The notes beneath the pieces were generated by a model that was not told where the DNA came from, ran no database searches, and saw nothing but the letters and a program-made list of their open reading frames with translations. A program made the translations under genes and the position numbers. Below are positions 1 through 10,982 of a stretch of 64,000 nt of DNA, one piece after another; positions within the stretch are counted from its first letter, which is position 1; each line of letters begins with the position of its first letter. This DNA is from Pandoraea captiosa. GTDB taxonomy: Bacteria > Pseudomonadota > Gammaproteobacteria > Burkholderiales > Burkholderiaceae. The stretch covers positions 52,570 to 116,569 of the forward strand of contig NZ_CABPSQ010000015.1 of assembly GCF_902459775.1 (NCBI RefSeq), read 5' to 3'.

Positions 1-14
1 AAGCGTTCGCAAAC

Positions 15-77
15 TCACCTTCGAAACAGGAAAAACGACAAACACAGCGTCGAAACAAAGCCAATCAGGAGTTCCAT
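15..77 (-). CDS. possible 20-residue membrane peptide
   Basis: A 20-codon frame reads MELLIGFVSTLCLSFFLFRR and is preceded by a good ribosome binding site (GGAGGTG on the minus strand, about 82-88). It is one hydrophobic segment ending in two arginines, like small single-pass membrane proteins or leader peptides. Whatever it precedes lies left of the window. No family is recognised; coding status rests only on the ribosome site and the hydrophobic pattern. Confidence 0.25.
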   Translation of the reverse strand: MELLIGFVSTLCLSFFLFRR

Positions 78-263
78 CTGACACCTCCAGGGTGACAAGT
101 CGCTGGCTGGCACGTGACGCCGCGAGACGTCTGGCTGGCTCCGTTGCCTCGTGACTGCCAGGCGGTCACGTCGGCGAGATTCCACAAGTCCGGAAACACA
201 AAGCGGAAACACAAAGCGAAAGCACAATGGCGAGGACATGCCTCGCCATGGACAGTCGAACGC

Positions 264-524
264 TCAGGCCGCGAGGGCGAGTTCCTGACGCATCACCACG
301 ACTTCCGTCGTCGTCTCGACGCTGGCGGACTGGCAGCAGCCACCGCACGAGCGACCACAGCACGGCGTGGCGCCGGTCACCATTTCCTGAACGTATGGTC
401 CGCACTTGCCGCAGCACAGCGCAACGCCGAGGTCGATCTGAAGATCTTCCATCGTGGTGGCACCGGCATCGAGGCAAGCCTTGATCTGACGGTCGGAAAC
501 GGATTTACATACGCAGACGATCAT
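264..524 (-). CDS. bfd: bacterioferritin-associated ferredoxin Bfd
   Basis: Small [2Fe-2S] protein (86 aa) that binds bacterioferritin and supplies electrons to reduce and release stored iron. The cluster cysteines are at 4, 6, 38 and 41, the same spacing as in E. coli Bfd (CVC near the start, CCGKCGP later). The start at MIVCVC is chosen because it puts these cysteines at family positions; an ATG eight codons upstream is less likely. The C-terminus adds five cysteines (55, 56, 60, 63, 64) not needed for the cluster. A Fur-box-like sequence lies just upstream, and the partner bfr is 1.2 kb away. Confidence 0.93.
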   Translation of the reverse strand: MIVCVCKSVSDRQIKACLDAGATTMEDLQIDLGVALCCGKCGPYVQEMVTGATPCCGRSCGGCCQSASVETTTEVVVMRQELALAA

Positions 525-549
525 GGTGAAAACGTCAAAATGTAACACT

Positions 550-568
550 AATGAGAATAATTATTATT
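550..568. promoter_or_regulatory. Fur box upstream of bfd
   Basis: The 19-bp AT-rich stretch AATGAGAATAATTATTATT matches the Fur consensus (GATAATGATAATCATTATC) at most positions and lies about 25-45 bp upstream of the bfd start. bfd is a known iron-repressed Fur target in other bacteria, so iron-dependent repression is the natural reading. Confidence 0.65.
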
Positions 569-661
569 TAAGTTGACGTCTTTTGCAAGCGCCATCGACC
601 TATTCCATGGCACGCACAGGGATATACGGAAATGGTGTCAGACAGGAATGATGGGAAGGTT

Positions 662-701
662 GGGGCGACCTTCGGGACGCCCCCGAGCCGGAATCGGGCT
701 C
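662..701 (-). terminator. possible hairpins after murI
   Basis: Two adjacent inverted repeats follow or touch the murI stop: GAGCC/GGCTC (685-701) and GGGGCG/CGCCCC (662-683) with an inner CC/GG pair closing a tetraloop. No U-run follows, so an intrinsic terminator is uncertain. Confidence 0.3.
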
Positions 702-1581
702 AGACCAGACCAGCCGCGGCTTGCGGGGCGATTGGCGCGTCGATGGCCGACGCTGTCTCAGGAATTTCGACCGTCGCGACGCGCGGGACATTTGTCAGCA
801 GACGGTCCGCCATCGTCTGAAGGGCATTCGCGTTGGCGGTCGTGAACAATTGGAGGCTGCCGGTGCTGCCCTGCACGTCGTCCACGTCGTTACGCGACGG
901 CGCCAGCAGATCGTCGGCCTCAAGTCTGCGTTGAAGCTGACGGGCAATGGCCGCGCCGGTGTCGATGAGCGTGAGCGCCGTGCCGAAGTGACGCTCGATG
1001 GCCGGGATCAGAAAAGGGTAATGGGTGCAACCCAGCACGAGCGTGTCGGCCCCTTGCGCCACCATCGGCGCAATGTACTTGTCCAGCAGCGCCACGACCT
1101 CGGACGAATCGACGTCGCCGGCCTCGATACGCTCGACCAGTCCATGCCCCGGCTGGCAAAGGAAACGCTGGCCTTGTGCGGTGTGACGTGCGAGCAGATC
1201 GGCGAAGCGTGCGCTGCGCAGCGTCGCTGCCGTGGCAAGGACGCCGATGACACCGCTGCGCGATGCGGCCGCCGCGGGCTTGATGCCTGGCTCGACACCG
1301 ACCACGGGCCACGATCCGTCGGCCCGCAACGCCGCGACGCCGTGGGCCGTGGCGGTGTTACAGGCGACGACAAACGCTTTCGCACCGTGCTCGCGAACCC
1401 ATCGACCGATGGCGAGGCTGCGCTGTTCGAGGAACGCGTCGGGACGTTCACCGTAGGGGGCGTAACGGGAGTCGGCGACATACAGCAGCGACTCGTGCGG
1501 CAGCAGGGCGCGTACGGCCTGCAAGACGGAGAGGCCACCGAGGCCGGAATCGAAGACGCCAATCGGCGCGTTGGAGGGCAT
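700..1581 (-). CDS. murI: glutamate racemase MurI
   Basis: Cytoplasmic cofactor-independent racemase converting L-glutamate to D-glutamate for peptidoglycan. The 293-residue protein has the two catalytic cysteines in their motifs, ACNTATAHG (Cys74) and LGCTHYP (Cys185), and the N-terminal FDSGLGG loop. The frame is open much further upstream, but MPSNAPIGVFDSG is chosen because it gives the family's N-terminus and length and sits right after a terminator. It is transcribed in the same direction as bfr but separated from it by that terminator. Confidence 0.95.
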   Translation of the reverse strand: MPSNAPIGVFDSGLGGLSVLQAVRALLPHESLLYVADSRYAPYGERPDAFLEQRSLAIGRWVREHGAKAFVVACNTATAHGVAALRADGSWPVVGVEPGIKPAAAASRSGVIGVLATAATLRSARFADLLARHTAQGQRFLCQPGHGLVERIEAGDVDSSEVVALLDKYIAPMVAQGADTLVLGCTHYPFLIPAIERHFGTALTLIDTGAAIARQLQRRLEADDLLAPSRNDVDDVQGSTGSLQLFTTANANALQTMADRLLTNVPRVATVEIPETASAIDAPIAPQAAAGLV

Positions 1582-1589
1582 GGCAAATG

Positions 1590-1616
1590 AAAAAGGGCCG
1601 GCAAATGGCCGGCCCC
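1590..1616 (-). terminator. intrinsic terminator of bfr
   Basis: On the minus strand, GGGCCGGC / GCCGGCCC (8-bp perfect stem, 5-nt loop) is followed by TTTTT. It lies 90 bp past the bfr stop and just before the murI start, isolating the two genes. Confidence 0.8.
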
Positions 1617-1706
1617 GAAATTCTAGCGCAAAGCTCGCAATCCGATATCGAGGGATGACGGCGCGACGCTGCGCGTTTCTTATCTGGGTTTTGCGGGGTG
1701 TCGGGC

Positions 1707-2186
1707 TTATTCTTCGAACGACGCCATGCCCGACTGCTGGTAATTCTGAAGACCGACCTTGCCGATGAGTTCGATCTGCGTTTCCAACCAGTCGATGTGC
1801 TCTTCGGTGTCGTGCAGGATCTCGTTGAAGATTTCGCGGGAGACGAAGTCCTTCACGCTTTCGCAGTGAGCGACGCCTTCCTTGCAGGTCTTCTGCGAGA
1901 GGTATTCGAGCTTCAGATCGCACTGAAGAATTTCTTCGGTGTTCTCACCGATGAGCAGCTTGTGCAGATCTTGCAGGTTCGGCAGGCCGTCGAGCATGAA
2001 GATGCGTTCGATCAGCTTGTCGGCGTGCTTCATCTCGCCGATGGATTCGTCGTACTCATGCTTGCCGAGCTTCGTCAGACCCCAATGGTTGTACATGCGG
2101 GCGTGCAGAAAGTACTGGTTGATCGCGGTCAGCTCGTTGGTGAGCTGCGCGTTGAGGAGTTCGAGGACTTTCTTGTCGCCTTTCAT
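1707..2186 (-). CDS. bfr: bacterioferritin
   Basis: Haem-containing ferritin (159 aa) that oxidises Fe(II) and stores it in a 24-subunit shell. Ferroxidase ligands are visible at Glu18, Glu51, His54, Glu94 and His130, and the haem ligand at Met52. The position matching E. coli Glu127 is Thr (sequence DTEEH), so the usual ExxH pair of helix D is altered. The start [11 protein letters not shown] matches the family; longer open frame upstream is ignored. It is a partner of Bfd at 264-524 and ends at its own strong terminator. Confidence 0.95.
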   Translation of the reverse strand: MKGDKKVLELLNAQLTNELTAINQYFLHARMYNHWGLTKLGKHEYDESIGEMKHADKLIERIFMLDGLPNLQDLHKLLIGENTEEILQCDLKLEYLSQKTCKEGVAHCESVKDFVSREIFNEILHDTEEHIDWLETQIELIGKVGLQNYQQSGMASFEE

Positions 2187-2377
2187 TTCGGATCCCTGTT
2201 TTATGCAGTTTGCAAGCGGTTGAAGAGTAGCCTGAAAAGCGCGGAAAGCCAAGCTCTGCAAGGCTTTTCGTGAACCGAGGTGCGAATGGTAATGCGATCC
2301 ATTCTCGCTCTGACGCGTGACGTTTTTTGCCTCTTCGTCCAACGCATCGGCGAGCATCCGATCGCGTTGGCGCGACG

Positions 2378-2405
2378 AAAAAAAGCCCGGACCATGCCGG
2401 GCTTT
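2378..2405 (-). terminator. intrinsic terminator of fumarase
   Basis: AAAGCCCGG / CCGGGCTTT (9-bp perfect stem, 6-nt loop), with a run of seven T on the minus strand, 150 bp after the fumarase stop. The other strand has a shorter T-run, so it may act weakly in both directions. Confidence 0.85.
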
Positions 2406-2457
2406 CTTCTGCAGGTCGACGACGTGAAAACCGTCGACCGGATGCCAACGCGCTCAA

Positions 2458-2517
2458 AAGCGGGTACACAAGCGGGTACACAAGCAAGTGCACCAGCAGG
2501 TGCACAAGCAAGTTCGC
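2458..2517. repeat. five 12-bp tandem repeats
   Basis: Five imperfect copies of a 12-bp unit (AAGCGGGTACAC twice exactly, then AAGCAAGTGCAC, CAGCAGGTGCAC, AAGCAAGTTCGC) between the fumarase stop and its terminator, so they would be transcribed in the 3' untranslated region. Confidence 0.8.
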
Positions 2518-2552
2518 CCGCTGAGCGAACGCGAGGCAGGTACCGATGAGAC

Positions 2553-4076
2553 TTACTGCGCTGCGACCGGAATCTTGCCGATCTTGGCCTGCCATTCCTT
2601 CGGGCCGGTCTGGTGCACGGAGACACCGGTCGAGTCCACGGCCACCGTCACCGGCATGTCCTTGACGTCGAACTCGTAGATGGCTTCCATGCCGAGGTCT
2701 TCGAAGGCCAGAACACGCGCAGCGCGAATCGCCTTCGACACCAGGTAGGCGGCGCCACCGACGGCCATCAGATAAGCGGCCTTCTGCTGTTTGATGGCCT
2801 CGATCGCTGCCGGGCCGCGTTCCGACTTGCCGATCATCACAGACAGGCCGAGCTTGCCGAGCATCAGGTCGGAGAACTTGTCCATGCGGGTGGACGTGGT
2901 CGGGCCTGCCGGGCCGACGACTTCGTCGCGCACCGGATCGACCGGGCCGACGTAGTAAATGGCGCGGCCCTTGAAGTCCACCGGCAGCGGTTCGCCCTTG
3001 GCGACCATGTCGGCAATGCGCTTGTGCGCGGCGTCACGGCCGGTGAGCATCTTGCCCGAGAGCAGCAGCGTCTGACCCGGCTTCCAGCTCGTGATTTCTT
3101 CCGGCGTGAGGTTGTCCAGGTCGACTCGTTTGCTGGTTTCCGTGTTCGGCGCCCAGTGCACGTTCGGCCACGCGTCGAGCGACGGTGCGGCCAGGAACGA
3201 CGGGCCCGAGCCATCCAGCGTGAAGTGCGCGTGACGCGTGGCGGCGCAGTTCGGGATCATGGCGACCGGCTTCGAGGCGGCGTGTGTCGGGTAGTCGAGG
3301 ATCTTGACGTCGAGCACGGTGGCCAGACCGCCGAGGCCTTGCGCGCCGATGCCCAAGGCGTTGACCTTCTCGAACAGCTCGATACGCAGCTCTTCGTTCC
3401 AGTTCTGCGGACCGCGCTTGATCACGTCATGGATGTCGATCGGATCCATGAGCGATTCCTTGGCGAGGACCATGGCCTTCTCGGCCGTGCCGCCGATACC
3501 GATACCGAGCATGCCCGGCGGGCACCAGCCGGCGCCCATCGTCGGGACGGTCTTCACCACCCAGTCGACGATCGAGTCCGACGGGTTGAGCATCACGAAC
3601 TTGGACTTGTTTTCCGAGCCGCCGCCCTTGGCTGCGACCGTGATGTCCACCTTGTCGCCTTCCACGATCTCGTAGTGGATGACGGCCGGCGTGTTGTCCT
3701 TCGTGTTCTTGCGACCGGCTTCCGGCGGCGCCACGATCGAGGCGCGCAGCACGTTGTCCGGGTGCATGTAAGCCTGGCGCACACCTTCGTTGATCATGTC
3801 GGTGAGGCTGCGCTTGGCATCCCAGCGCACGTTCATGCCGACCTTCACGAACACCGTGACGATACCGGTGTCCTGGCACAGCGGACGGCGGCCTTCGGCG
3901 CACATGCGGCTGTTGGTCAGGATCTGGGCGATGGCGTCCTTGGCTGCGGGGCTTTCTTCGGCCTCGTAGGCACGGCCCAATGCCTGGATGTAATCGTCCG
4001 GATGGTAGTAGCTGATGTACTGAAGGGCACCGGCGACGCTCTGAATGACGTCGTCTTCTTTAATGACGGTAGACAT
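2553..4076 (-). CDS. fumA: class I fumarate hydratase
   Basis: Oxygen-sensitive [4Fe-4S] fumarase of the TCA cycle, interconverting fumarate and malate in the cytoplasm (507 aa, normal for the FumA/FumB type). Cysteines that fit the cluster ligands are Cys67 (RRPLCQDTG), Cys185 (GAGWCPPG) and Cys277 (NCAATRH). The N-terminal alpha domain and the C-terminal beta domain (GPAGPTTSTRMD) are on one chain. It is a single-gene unit with a strong terminator; the yqhA-like gene starts upstream in the same direction with a 42-bp gap. Confidence 0.95.
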   Translation of the reverse strand: MSTVIKEDDVIQSVAGALQYISYYHPDDYIQALGRAYEAEESPAAKDAIAQILTNSRMCAEGRRPLCQDTGIVTVFVKVGMNVRWDAKRSLTDMINEGVRQAYMHPDNVLRASIVAPPEAGRKNTKDNTPAVIHYEIVEGDKVDITVAAKGGGSENKSKFVMLNPSDSIVDWVVKTVPTMGAGWCPPGMLGIGIGGTAEKAMVLAKESLMDPIDIHDVIKRGPQNWNEELRIELFEKVNALGIGAQGLGGLATVLDVKILDYPTHAASKPVAMIPNCAATRHAHFTLDGSGPSFLAAPSLDAWPNVHWAPNTETSKRVDLDNLTPEEITSWKPGQTLLLSGKMLTGRDAAHKRIADMVAKGEPLPVDFKGRAIYYVGPVDPVRDEVVGPAGPTTSTRMDKFSDLMLGKLGLSVMIGKSERGPAAIEAIKQQKAAYLMAVGGAAYLVSKAIRAARVLAFEDLGMEAIYEFDVKDMPVTVAVDSTGVSVHQTGPKEWQAKIGKIPVAAQ

Positions 4077-4118
4077 GAAACGGCTCTCGACTTAGTGGGG
4101 ACTGATATTTGTAATGAC

Positions 4119-4724
4119 TTACTGATGCGGGGTTGCGTACGCCGGCGCGTGACTATCGTTCGTCATCTTGTTGACGTACGCCATGACGACGGCGGAAAGC
4201 AGGAAAGCACAGTGAATGATCACTTGCCACATGACGGTGTGCTGTGTCTGCTGAGACGCATCGATGAACGTCTTGAGCAGGTGAATCGACGAGATGCTGA
4301 TGAGTGCCATCGACAGCTTCACCTTGAGCACGCCGGCGTTCACGTGATCGAGCCACTCCGGCTCATCGGGGTGGCCTTCGACCCCGAGGCGGGAGACGAA
4401 GGTCTCATAACCGCCGATGATCACCATGATGAGCAGGTTCGAAATCATCACCACGTCGATCAGGCCGAGCACGACGAGCATGATCTGTGTCTCGTCGAAG
4501 GTGGCGGCGTGGGTGATCAGGTGGAAGAGTTCGACGAGGAACTTGTAGACGTAGACGCCCTGTGCGGCGATCAGCCCGAGGTAGAGCGGCAGTTGCAGCC
4601 AGCGGCTGAAGAAGATGACGCGGGGCAGGGGGCGCATGGGGCGCGAGTGACGCGTCGGCGAATTTGACGTGTTGGACGTATCAGACGTTTCAGACGCGTG
4701 TGACGGTCGGCCAGAAGTCGACAT
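4119..4724 (-). CDS. UPF0114/YqhA family inner membrane protein
   Basis: A 201-residue protein with three or four hydrophobic segments (about 40-65, 80-105, 140-160, 165-187) and the conserved family core around [22 protein letters not shown]. It matches the YqhA/TIGR00645 family, whose function is not established. The first 30 residues are Ser/Thr-rich and encoded by four 9-bp DNA repeats. It lies 42 bp upstream of fumA on the same strand, so co-transcription is possible. Confidence 0.88.
   Translation of the reverse strand: MSTSGRPSHASETSDTSNTSNSPTRHSRPMRPLPRVIFFSRWLQLPLYLGLIAAQGVYVYKFLVELFHLITHAATFDETQIMLVVLGLIDVVMISNLLIMVIIGGYETFVSRLGVEGHPDEPEWLDHVNAGVLKVKLSMALISISSIHLLKTFIDASQQTQHTVMWQVIIHCAFLLSAVVMAYVNKMTNDSHAPAYATPHQ
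4666..4701. repeat. four 9-bp tandem repeats inside the yqhA-like gene
   Basis: Units GACGTGTTG, GACGTATCA, GACGTTTCA, GACGCGTGT in frame with the N-terminal coding sequence, giving a Ser/Thr/Asn-rich tail ([12 protein letters not shown]). Being a multiple of three, changes in copy number would keep the frame. Confidence 0.7.
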
Positions 4725-4883
4725 GGCGGTTTTGACGAAGTGAGGGCTTGGGCCCGCGCACGGGGGGCGCGAGCCATGTTTTTCGGTGAAATCGAGTACG
4801 GGATTCCTTGTGCCTGATAGCGCGTCGCGAAATCCGGCATGGCGGGCATTTTACAACGTCTTGCGCCCGCGCCTGTGTCCGAT

Positions 4884-5885
4884 TCAGTCGCGGGCCGGCA
4901 ATAGCGTCTTTCGCGATCCGGAGGACGGCAGCGCGGCGAGCACGATCCCGGCCACGGTCAGTGCCAGCGCGCCGCCTTGCGCGACGGACAGTCGTTCGTC
5001 GAGAAAGATCACGCCATAAGCGGTCGCCGCGACCGGCACCATGGCCGTGAAAACCCCCGCAAGCTGAGCGCTCACGTGGCGGATCCCGCGCATCCAAAGA
5101 AAAAACGAGAAAACGCTGGCGGCGAGCCCGTACCAGACGATCAGCGCCCAGTGCCCGGGCGTCAACGCCGCGTAGTCCACCGCCATCAGTCCCACGATCC
5201 CGAAGGGCAGCATCAGCACGCCGCCGATCAGATGCGTGTAGGCGCAGATGTCGATGGCAGGCAGTTCGGCTGCGAGCCGTTTGGACACGATCACGTAAAT
5301 GGCTTCGCACACGACCGCCCCGAGCACCAGCGCGTTGCCGAGCCAGGCGTTGGCCGCAGCGCCGGCGTTCGCGCCATGCCCATCGCCCCGCGAGACATTG
5401 AGCAGCGCCACGCCCGCGATCGCGAGCCCGATGCTCACGAGCGTGCGCCGCGACGGGTGCTCGCGCAGCACGGCCCACGACAGCAGGGCGACACACGCGG
5501 GCAGCGTCGCCGTGATCACGCCGGCGGCGGTGGCCGTCGTCATACGCACGCCGAACAGGATCAGTAACGTGAACAGGAAAGTGCCGAAAAACGTCTGCAC
5601 GAAGAGATGCCCCCATTGGCGACGCGTCACGCGGCGCATGGCGGACGGCCGGTAGCGCGGGGAGAGGGCGACGATGGCGATCATGAACCGCCACAGGGCG
5701 AACGCGGCGACGGGCATGACGGCCACCATGGTCTTGCCGATACCGACGTTGGTGCCGACCAGCGTCATGGCCAGCGCCAGAGCAAAACTGGGAAATCGTG
5801 CGAAGAGACGATCCGTGGTGGAGGTGCGCGGGGTGCTGTCAAGCGCGTTGTTACCGGACGATTCAGGCGTAGAGGTCGAATTCAC
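4884..5885 (-). CDS. EamA/DMT family transporter
   Basis: A 333-residue inner membrane protein with about ten hydrophobic segments arranged as two EamA repeats (about 30-160 and 180-310), as in the drug/metabolite transporter superfamily. Members export amino acids, metabolites or drugs; the substrate here cannot be read from sequence. The first 25 residues are hydrophilic. It is divergent from acs across a 237-bp gap. Confidence 0.85.
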   Translation of the reverse strand: MNSTSTPESSGNNALDSTPRTSTTDRLFARFPSFALALAMTLVGTNVGIGKTMVAVMPVAAFALWRFMIAIVALSPRYRPSAMRRVTRRQWGHLFVQTFFGTFLFTLLILFGVRMTTATAAGVITATLPACVALLSWAVLREHPSRRTLVSIGLAIAGVALLNVSRGDGHGANAGAAANAWLGNALVLGAVVCEAIYVIVSKRLAAELPAIDICAYTHLIGGVLMLPFGIVGLMAVDYAALTPGHWALIVWYGLAASVFSFFLWMRGIRHVSAQLAGVFTAMVPVAATAYGVIFLDERLSVAQGGALALTVAGIVLAALPSSGSRKTLLPARD

Positions 5886-6122
5886 GGGCGCTCCGGGCGA
5901 TTCCGGGGTGGCAGGATGGGGGTGATGAGCGTAGGATTGTAGCGATTACGCCACAGTTTGCTGCAATGCGACAACGCGATTTGCGTGAGTCCCGCACGTA
6001 CGGCGCGGCCGTCGGGTGCACCAGTGTAAGGCGTTAGTAAGTCGCTCGTCTTAATGTGACGTCAGCGATCTGTTTAAGCTTGATTGCAATCGTTTTTGCA
6101 TATCCATAAGAGGGGACAACTC

Positions 6123-8105
<1,983 letters not shown>

Positions 8106-8456
8106 GCGTTAGTCGGCGCGGGATTCCTGTCCGTTAGCGTCCGGCCATGGCAACTCGCTCGCGGCCCGACGCGCCCGATCATCGGGGCGCGTCGGGGCAC
8201 GCCGACCGCGGTGAATTCAGTGATCTCGCTGATTTCGCTGATGTCGGCGACACGCCGTCGGACAACTCGTCTGACGGCGTGTTTGCCTTGGCGGGGGCGT
8301 TGACCGGCACGTTGATGGGCGCGGGACGTGCGCCACTGACGCCACTTCGTTCGACTTCGTTCGGCTTCGAGCCCAATGGCCGGTTGGCCACGTCATGGCT
8401 CATGACGAGCGCGCGTTCGACCTTCACTTCTTCGTACCTCTCGTCTGGCACACGAT
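8106..8456. other. gap after acs with a perfect hairpin
   Basis: This 351-bp gap has no convincing gene. It holds a perfect 12-bp inverted repeat, CCCGACGCGCCC / GGGCGCGTCGGG (8165-8176 and 8185-8196, 8-nt loop), without a T-run. It may end or stabilise the acs transcript. The rest is plain GC-rich sequence with short CGCTGAT- and TTCG-type repetition. Confidence 0.55.
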
Positions 8457-8900
8457 ATGTCGACCGGTAGCGTTGATCCCACCAGCTTGCCGCCTGACAT
8501 CGACTGGCACGGCGCGGCAGCCGCGATTGCGGCACATCATTGGCGTCGCACGTTGTGGCTGGTGGCCGTGCTAATGGTGATTGGCTTCGCGGTAACGTTC
8601 GTGCCGCAGTTCTGGGCGCGCGAATGGGCCTCGATGCGATTTGCCGGATGGCCGTTGCCGTTCTATATGGGCGCGCAAGGCGCAATCCTGATAGACATTG
8701 GCCTGATCGTCATTTACGCCCTTGTGCAGCGGCGCAACGATGCGCGATATCGCTCGGCGTTGCAGGCGCTTCGCGATGAGCGTCGTGATTGCCTCGGCCT
8801 GAGCGGCGAGGCGTCGGCGCCCGAGATCGCATCGGGCACGTCGCGGGGGACGGTTTCCCGTTCCGCATCAGGCGCCGTCTCGGCGCAAACCTACCGATGA
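8457..8900 (+). CDS. DUF4212 sodium:solute symporter small subunit
   Basis: A 147-residue protein with two membrane segments (about 32-55 and 70-92) flanked by hydrophilic ends, and the family's FVPQFWA and GFAV/FYMGAQGAI motifs. DUF4212 proteins act as the small partner of VC_2705-type sodium:solute symporters, which fits the next gene: the stop overlaps its ATG (ATGA). The tail from about residue 105 is low-complexity Ser/Ala/Gly. Confidence 0.9.
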   Translation: MSTGSVDPTSLPPDIDWHGAAAAIAAHHWRRTLWLVAVLMVIGFAVTFVPQFWAREWASMRFAGWPLPFYMGAQGAILIDIGLIVIYALVQRRNDARYRSALQALRDERRDCLGLSGEASAPEIASGTSRGTVSRSASGAVSAQTYR

Positions 8901-10915
8901 GTTTCACGCGCAGGCTGCTGCGCTACTACCTGTATTACACGGCGGGCTTTCTTGCGTTCGTGCTGATGATTGGCCTGCTCGAGAAGGTCAACGGCCCGGG
9001 CGTATGGATCGGCTACGCCTTTCTTTTCGTCACGATTGCCGTCTACGCGGTAATTGGCCTGATCTCGCGCACGTCGGACGCTGCCGAATACTACGTTGCC
9101 GGACGCCGCGTGCCACCGATGTTCAACGGCATGGCGTGCGCGGCAGACTGGATGAGCGCGGCGTCGTTCATGGGGTTGGCGGGATCGCTGTACGTCTCCG
9201 GTTACGACGGGCTCGCCTATGTCATGGGGTGGACGGGAGGGTACTGTCTTGTGGCGTTCCTGCTCGCGCCGTACTTGCGCAAGATGGGGCGATACACGGT
9301 GCCTGACTTCCTCGGCACGCGATACGACAGCAATCTGGTGCGAGCCTTGGGGGTTTTTTCGACGATCTTGTGCTCGTTCGTCTACCTCGTTGCGCAGATT
9401 CAGGGGGTGGGGCTGATCGCGTCGCGCTTCATTGGTGTCGAATTCACCATCGGCATCTTTTTCGGGTTGGCGGGCATTCTCGTGTGCTCGTTCCTTGGCG
9501 GCATGCGCGCGGTGACGTGGACGCAGGTTGCGCAGTACATCATCATGATCACCGCCTTTCTGGTGCCGACCGCGATGATCGGCCACCAGACGGGCAACGG
9601 CTGGTTCCCGCAATTCAGCTATGGCGAGGCGTTGGCGAAGGTCGAGGTGCTGGAGAAGGCGCTCAGGGATTCGGTGCCGGAGCAGGAGGTGCGGGACTAC
9701 TACCGGGAGCAGGCTGAGCAGATGCAGCGTCGGCTGGACGGGTTGCCGGATACGTTTTACAGCGAGCGCGCGGAGTTGGAGCGACAGTTGCTGGACACGA
9801 AGCGTCGCAACGGTCCGTTGCGCGACGTGAAGGTGCTTGAGGCGAAGCTGGAGGCATTCCCGCGCGATGTGGGCGAGGCGCAGAACCAGTGGTTGGAGAT
9901 GCGCAATCAGTATGTCGAGCGCAGCGAGCCTCCGCGTGCGATGACGGAGCCGTTCCCGGCGAAGGACGACACGACGCGCAGCTCGCAGCGTCTGAATTTC
10001 CTGTTGTTGATGGTGTGCCTGATGATCGGCACGGCGAGTTTGCCGCACATTCTTACGCGCTACGGCACGACGGCGACGGTGCAGGGTGCGCGCAGTTCCG
10101 TGGGGTGGACGTTGTTCTTCGTTGCGTTGCTGTATGTGAGTGCCCCGGCGCTGGCGGTGATGCTCAAGTACGACGTGCTGCTGCATCTGGTGGGGGCGCG
10201 GTACGAGAATTTACCGGGGTGGGTGACACAATGGCGGCATGCGACGCCGGTGCAGCTGGACATCTCCGATGTGTACCGGGATGGCGTGGTGCAGTGGGGC
10301 GAAATCTGGATGCAGCCTGACATGCTTGTGCTGGCGGGGCCGGAAATTGCGGGGCTGCCGTATGTGATATCGGGTTTGGTGGCGGCGGGGGCGTTGGCGG
10401 CGGTGTTGTCGACGGCGGACGGGTTGTTGCTGACGATTGCGAATGCGTTGTCGCACGACGTCTATTTCCACATGGTCGACAGGAATGCATCGAGTCAGAA
10501 GCGCGTGACGACATCGAAGATCCTGTTGTTGTGCGTGGCGATGTTTGCGTCGTATGTGACGTCGTTGAAGTTGGGGAACATTTTGTTCCTGGTGGGGGCA
10601 GCGTTTTCGCTGGCGGCGTCGTGCTTGTTTCCGGCGTTGGTGCTTGGGGTGTTCTGGAAGCGGACGACACGCCTGGGTGCGACGGCCGGCATGCTGAGCG
10701 GGTTGTTGGTGTGCGTGTACTACATCATGACGACGTACCCTTTCTTTACCCGTCTGACGGGCTTTGCGGGTTCGCGCTGGTGGGGCGTCGACCCGATCTC
10801 GGCGGGCGCGTTCGGGGTGCCGGTGGGGTTTGCGGTGGCGATCGCGTTCAGCTTGCTGGGCGCCCGCCCGAGCGAGCGCGACCGCCATCTGGTGGACCAT
10901 CTGCGACGCCCGTAA
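8897..10915 (+). CDS. VC_2705 family sodium:solute symporter, large subunit
   Basis: A 672-residue cation:solute symporter with about 13 membrane segments, typical SSS motifs (ADWMSAASFMGLAG near residue 85) and a large soluble insert of about 120 residues (roughly 240-360) rich in Glu, Arg and Leu that looks like a coiled coil (VEVLEKALRDSVPEQEV and following). The start overlaps the DUF4212 stop, so the pair is translationally coupled. Position behind acs suggests uptake of acetate or a related short acid, but that is inference. Confidence 0.9.
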   Translation: MSFTRRLLRYYLYYTAGFLAFVLMIGLLEKVNGPGVWIGYAFLFVTIAVYAVIGLISRTSDAAEYYVAGRRVPPMFNGMACAADWMSAASFMGLAGSLYVSGYDGLAYVMGWTGGYCLVAFLLAPYLRKMGRYTVPDFLGTRYDSNLVRALGVFSTILCSFVYLVAQIQGVGLIASRFIGVEFTIGIFFGLAGILVCSFLGGMRAVTWTQVAQYIIMITAFLVPTAMIGHQTGNGWFPQFSYGEALAKVEVLEKALRDSVPEQEVRDYYREQAEQMQRRLDGLPDTFYSERAELERQLLDTKRRNGPLRDVKVLEAKLEAFPRDVGEAQNQWLEMRNQYVERSEPPRAMTEPFPAKDDTTRSSQRLNFLLLMVCLMIGTASLPHILTRYGTTATVQGARSSVGWTLFFVALLYVSAPALAVMLKYDVLLHLVGARYENLPGWVTQWRHATPVQLDISDVYRDGVVQWGEIWMQPDMLVLAGPEIAGLPYVISGLVAAGALAAVLSTADGLLLTIANALSHDVYFHMVDRNASSQKRVTTSKILLLCVAMFASYVTSLKLGNILFLVGAAFSLAASCLFPALVLGVFWKRTTRLGATAGMLSGLLVCVYYIMTTYPFFTRLTGFAGSRWWGVDPISAGAFGVPVGFAVAIAFSLLGARPSERDRHLVDHLRRP

Positions 10916-10982
10916 TACGGGGCATGCGACGGATTTTCGCTCCGGATGACACGAAAGACGTGAGATGTTGCCGCCGACCTGC

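Noticed and set aside
2458-2517. short repeats considered as a CRISPR array
   Set aside because: The units are 12 bp and directly adjacent, with no spacers, and no cas gene is present anywhere in the window. The same holds for the other tandem repeats.
2613-4667. 684-residue frame on the plus strand across fumarase and the yqhA-like gene
   Set aside because: It is antisense to two well-recognised genes, and its composition (Arg/His/Val-rich) is what such GC-rich shadows give.
8147-8470. 107-residue plus frame between acs and DUF4212
   Set aside because: Low-complexity translation without a ribosome site; it runs into the next gene's start and overlaps a hairpin.
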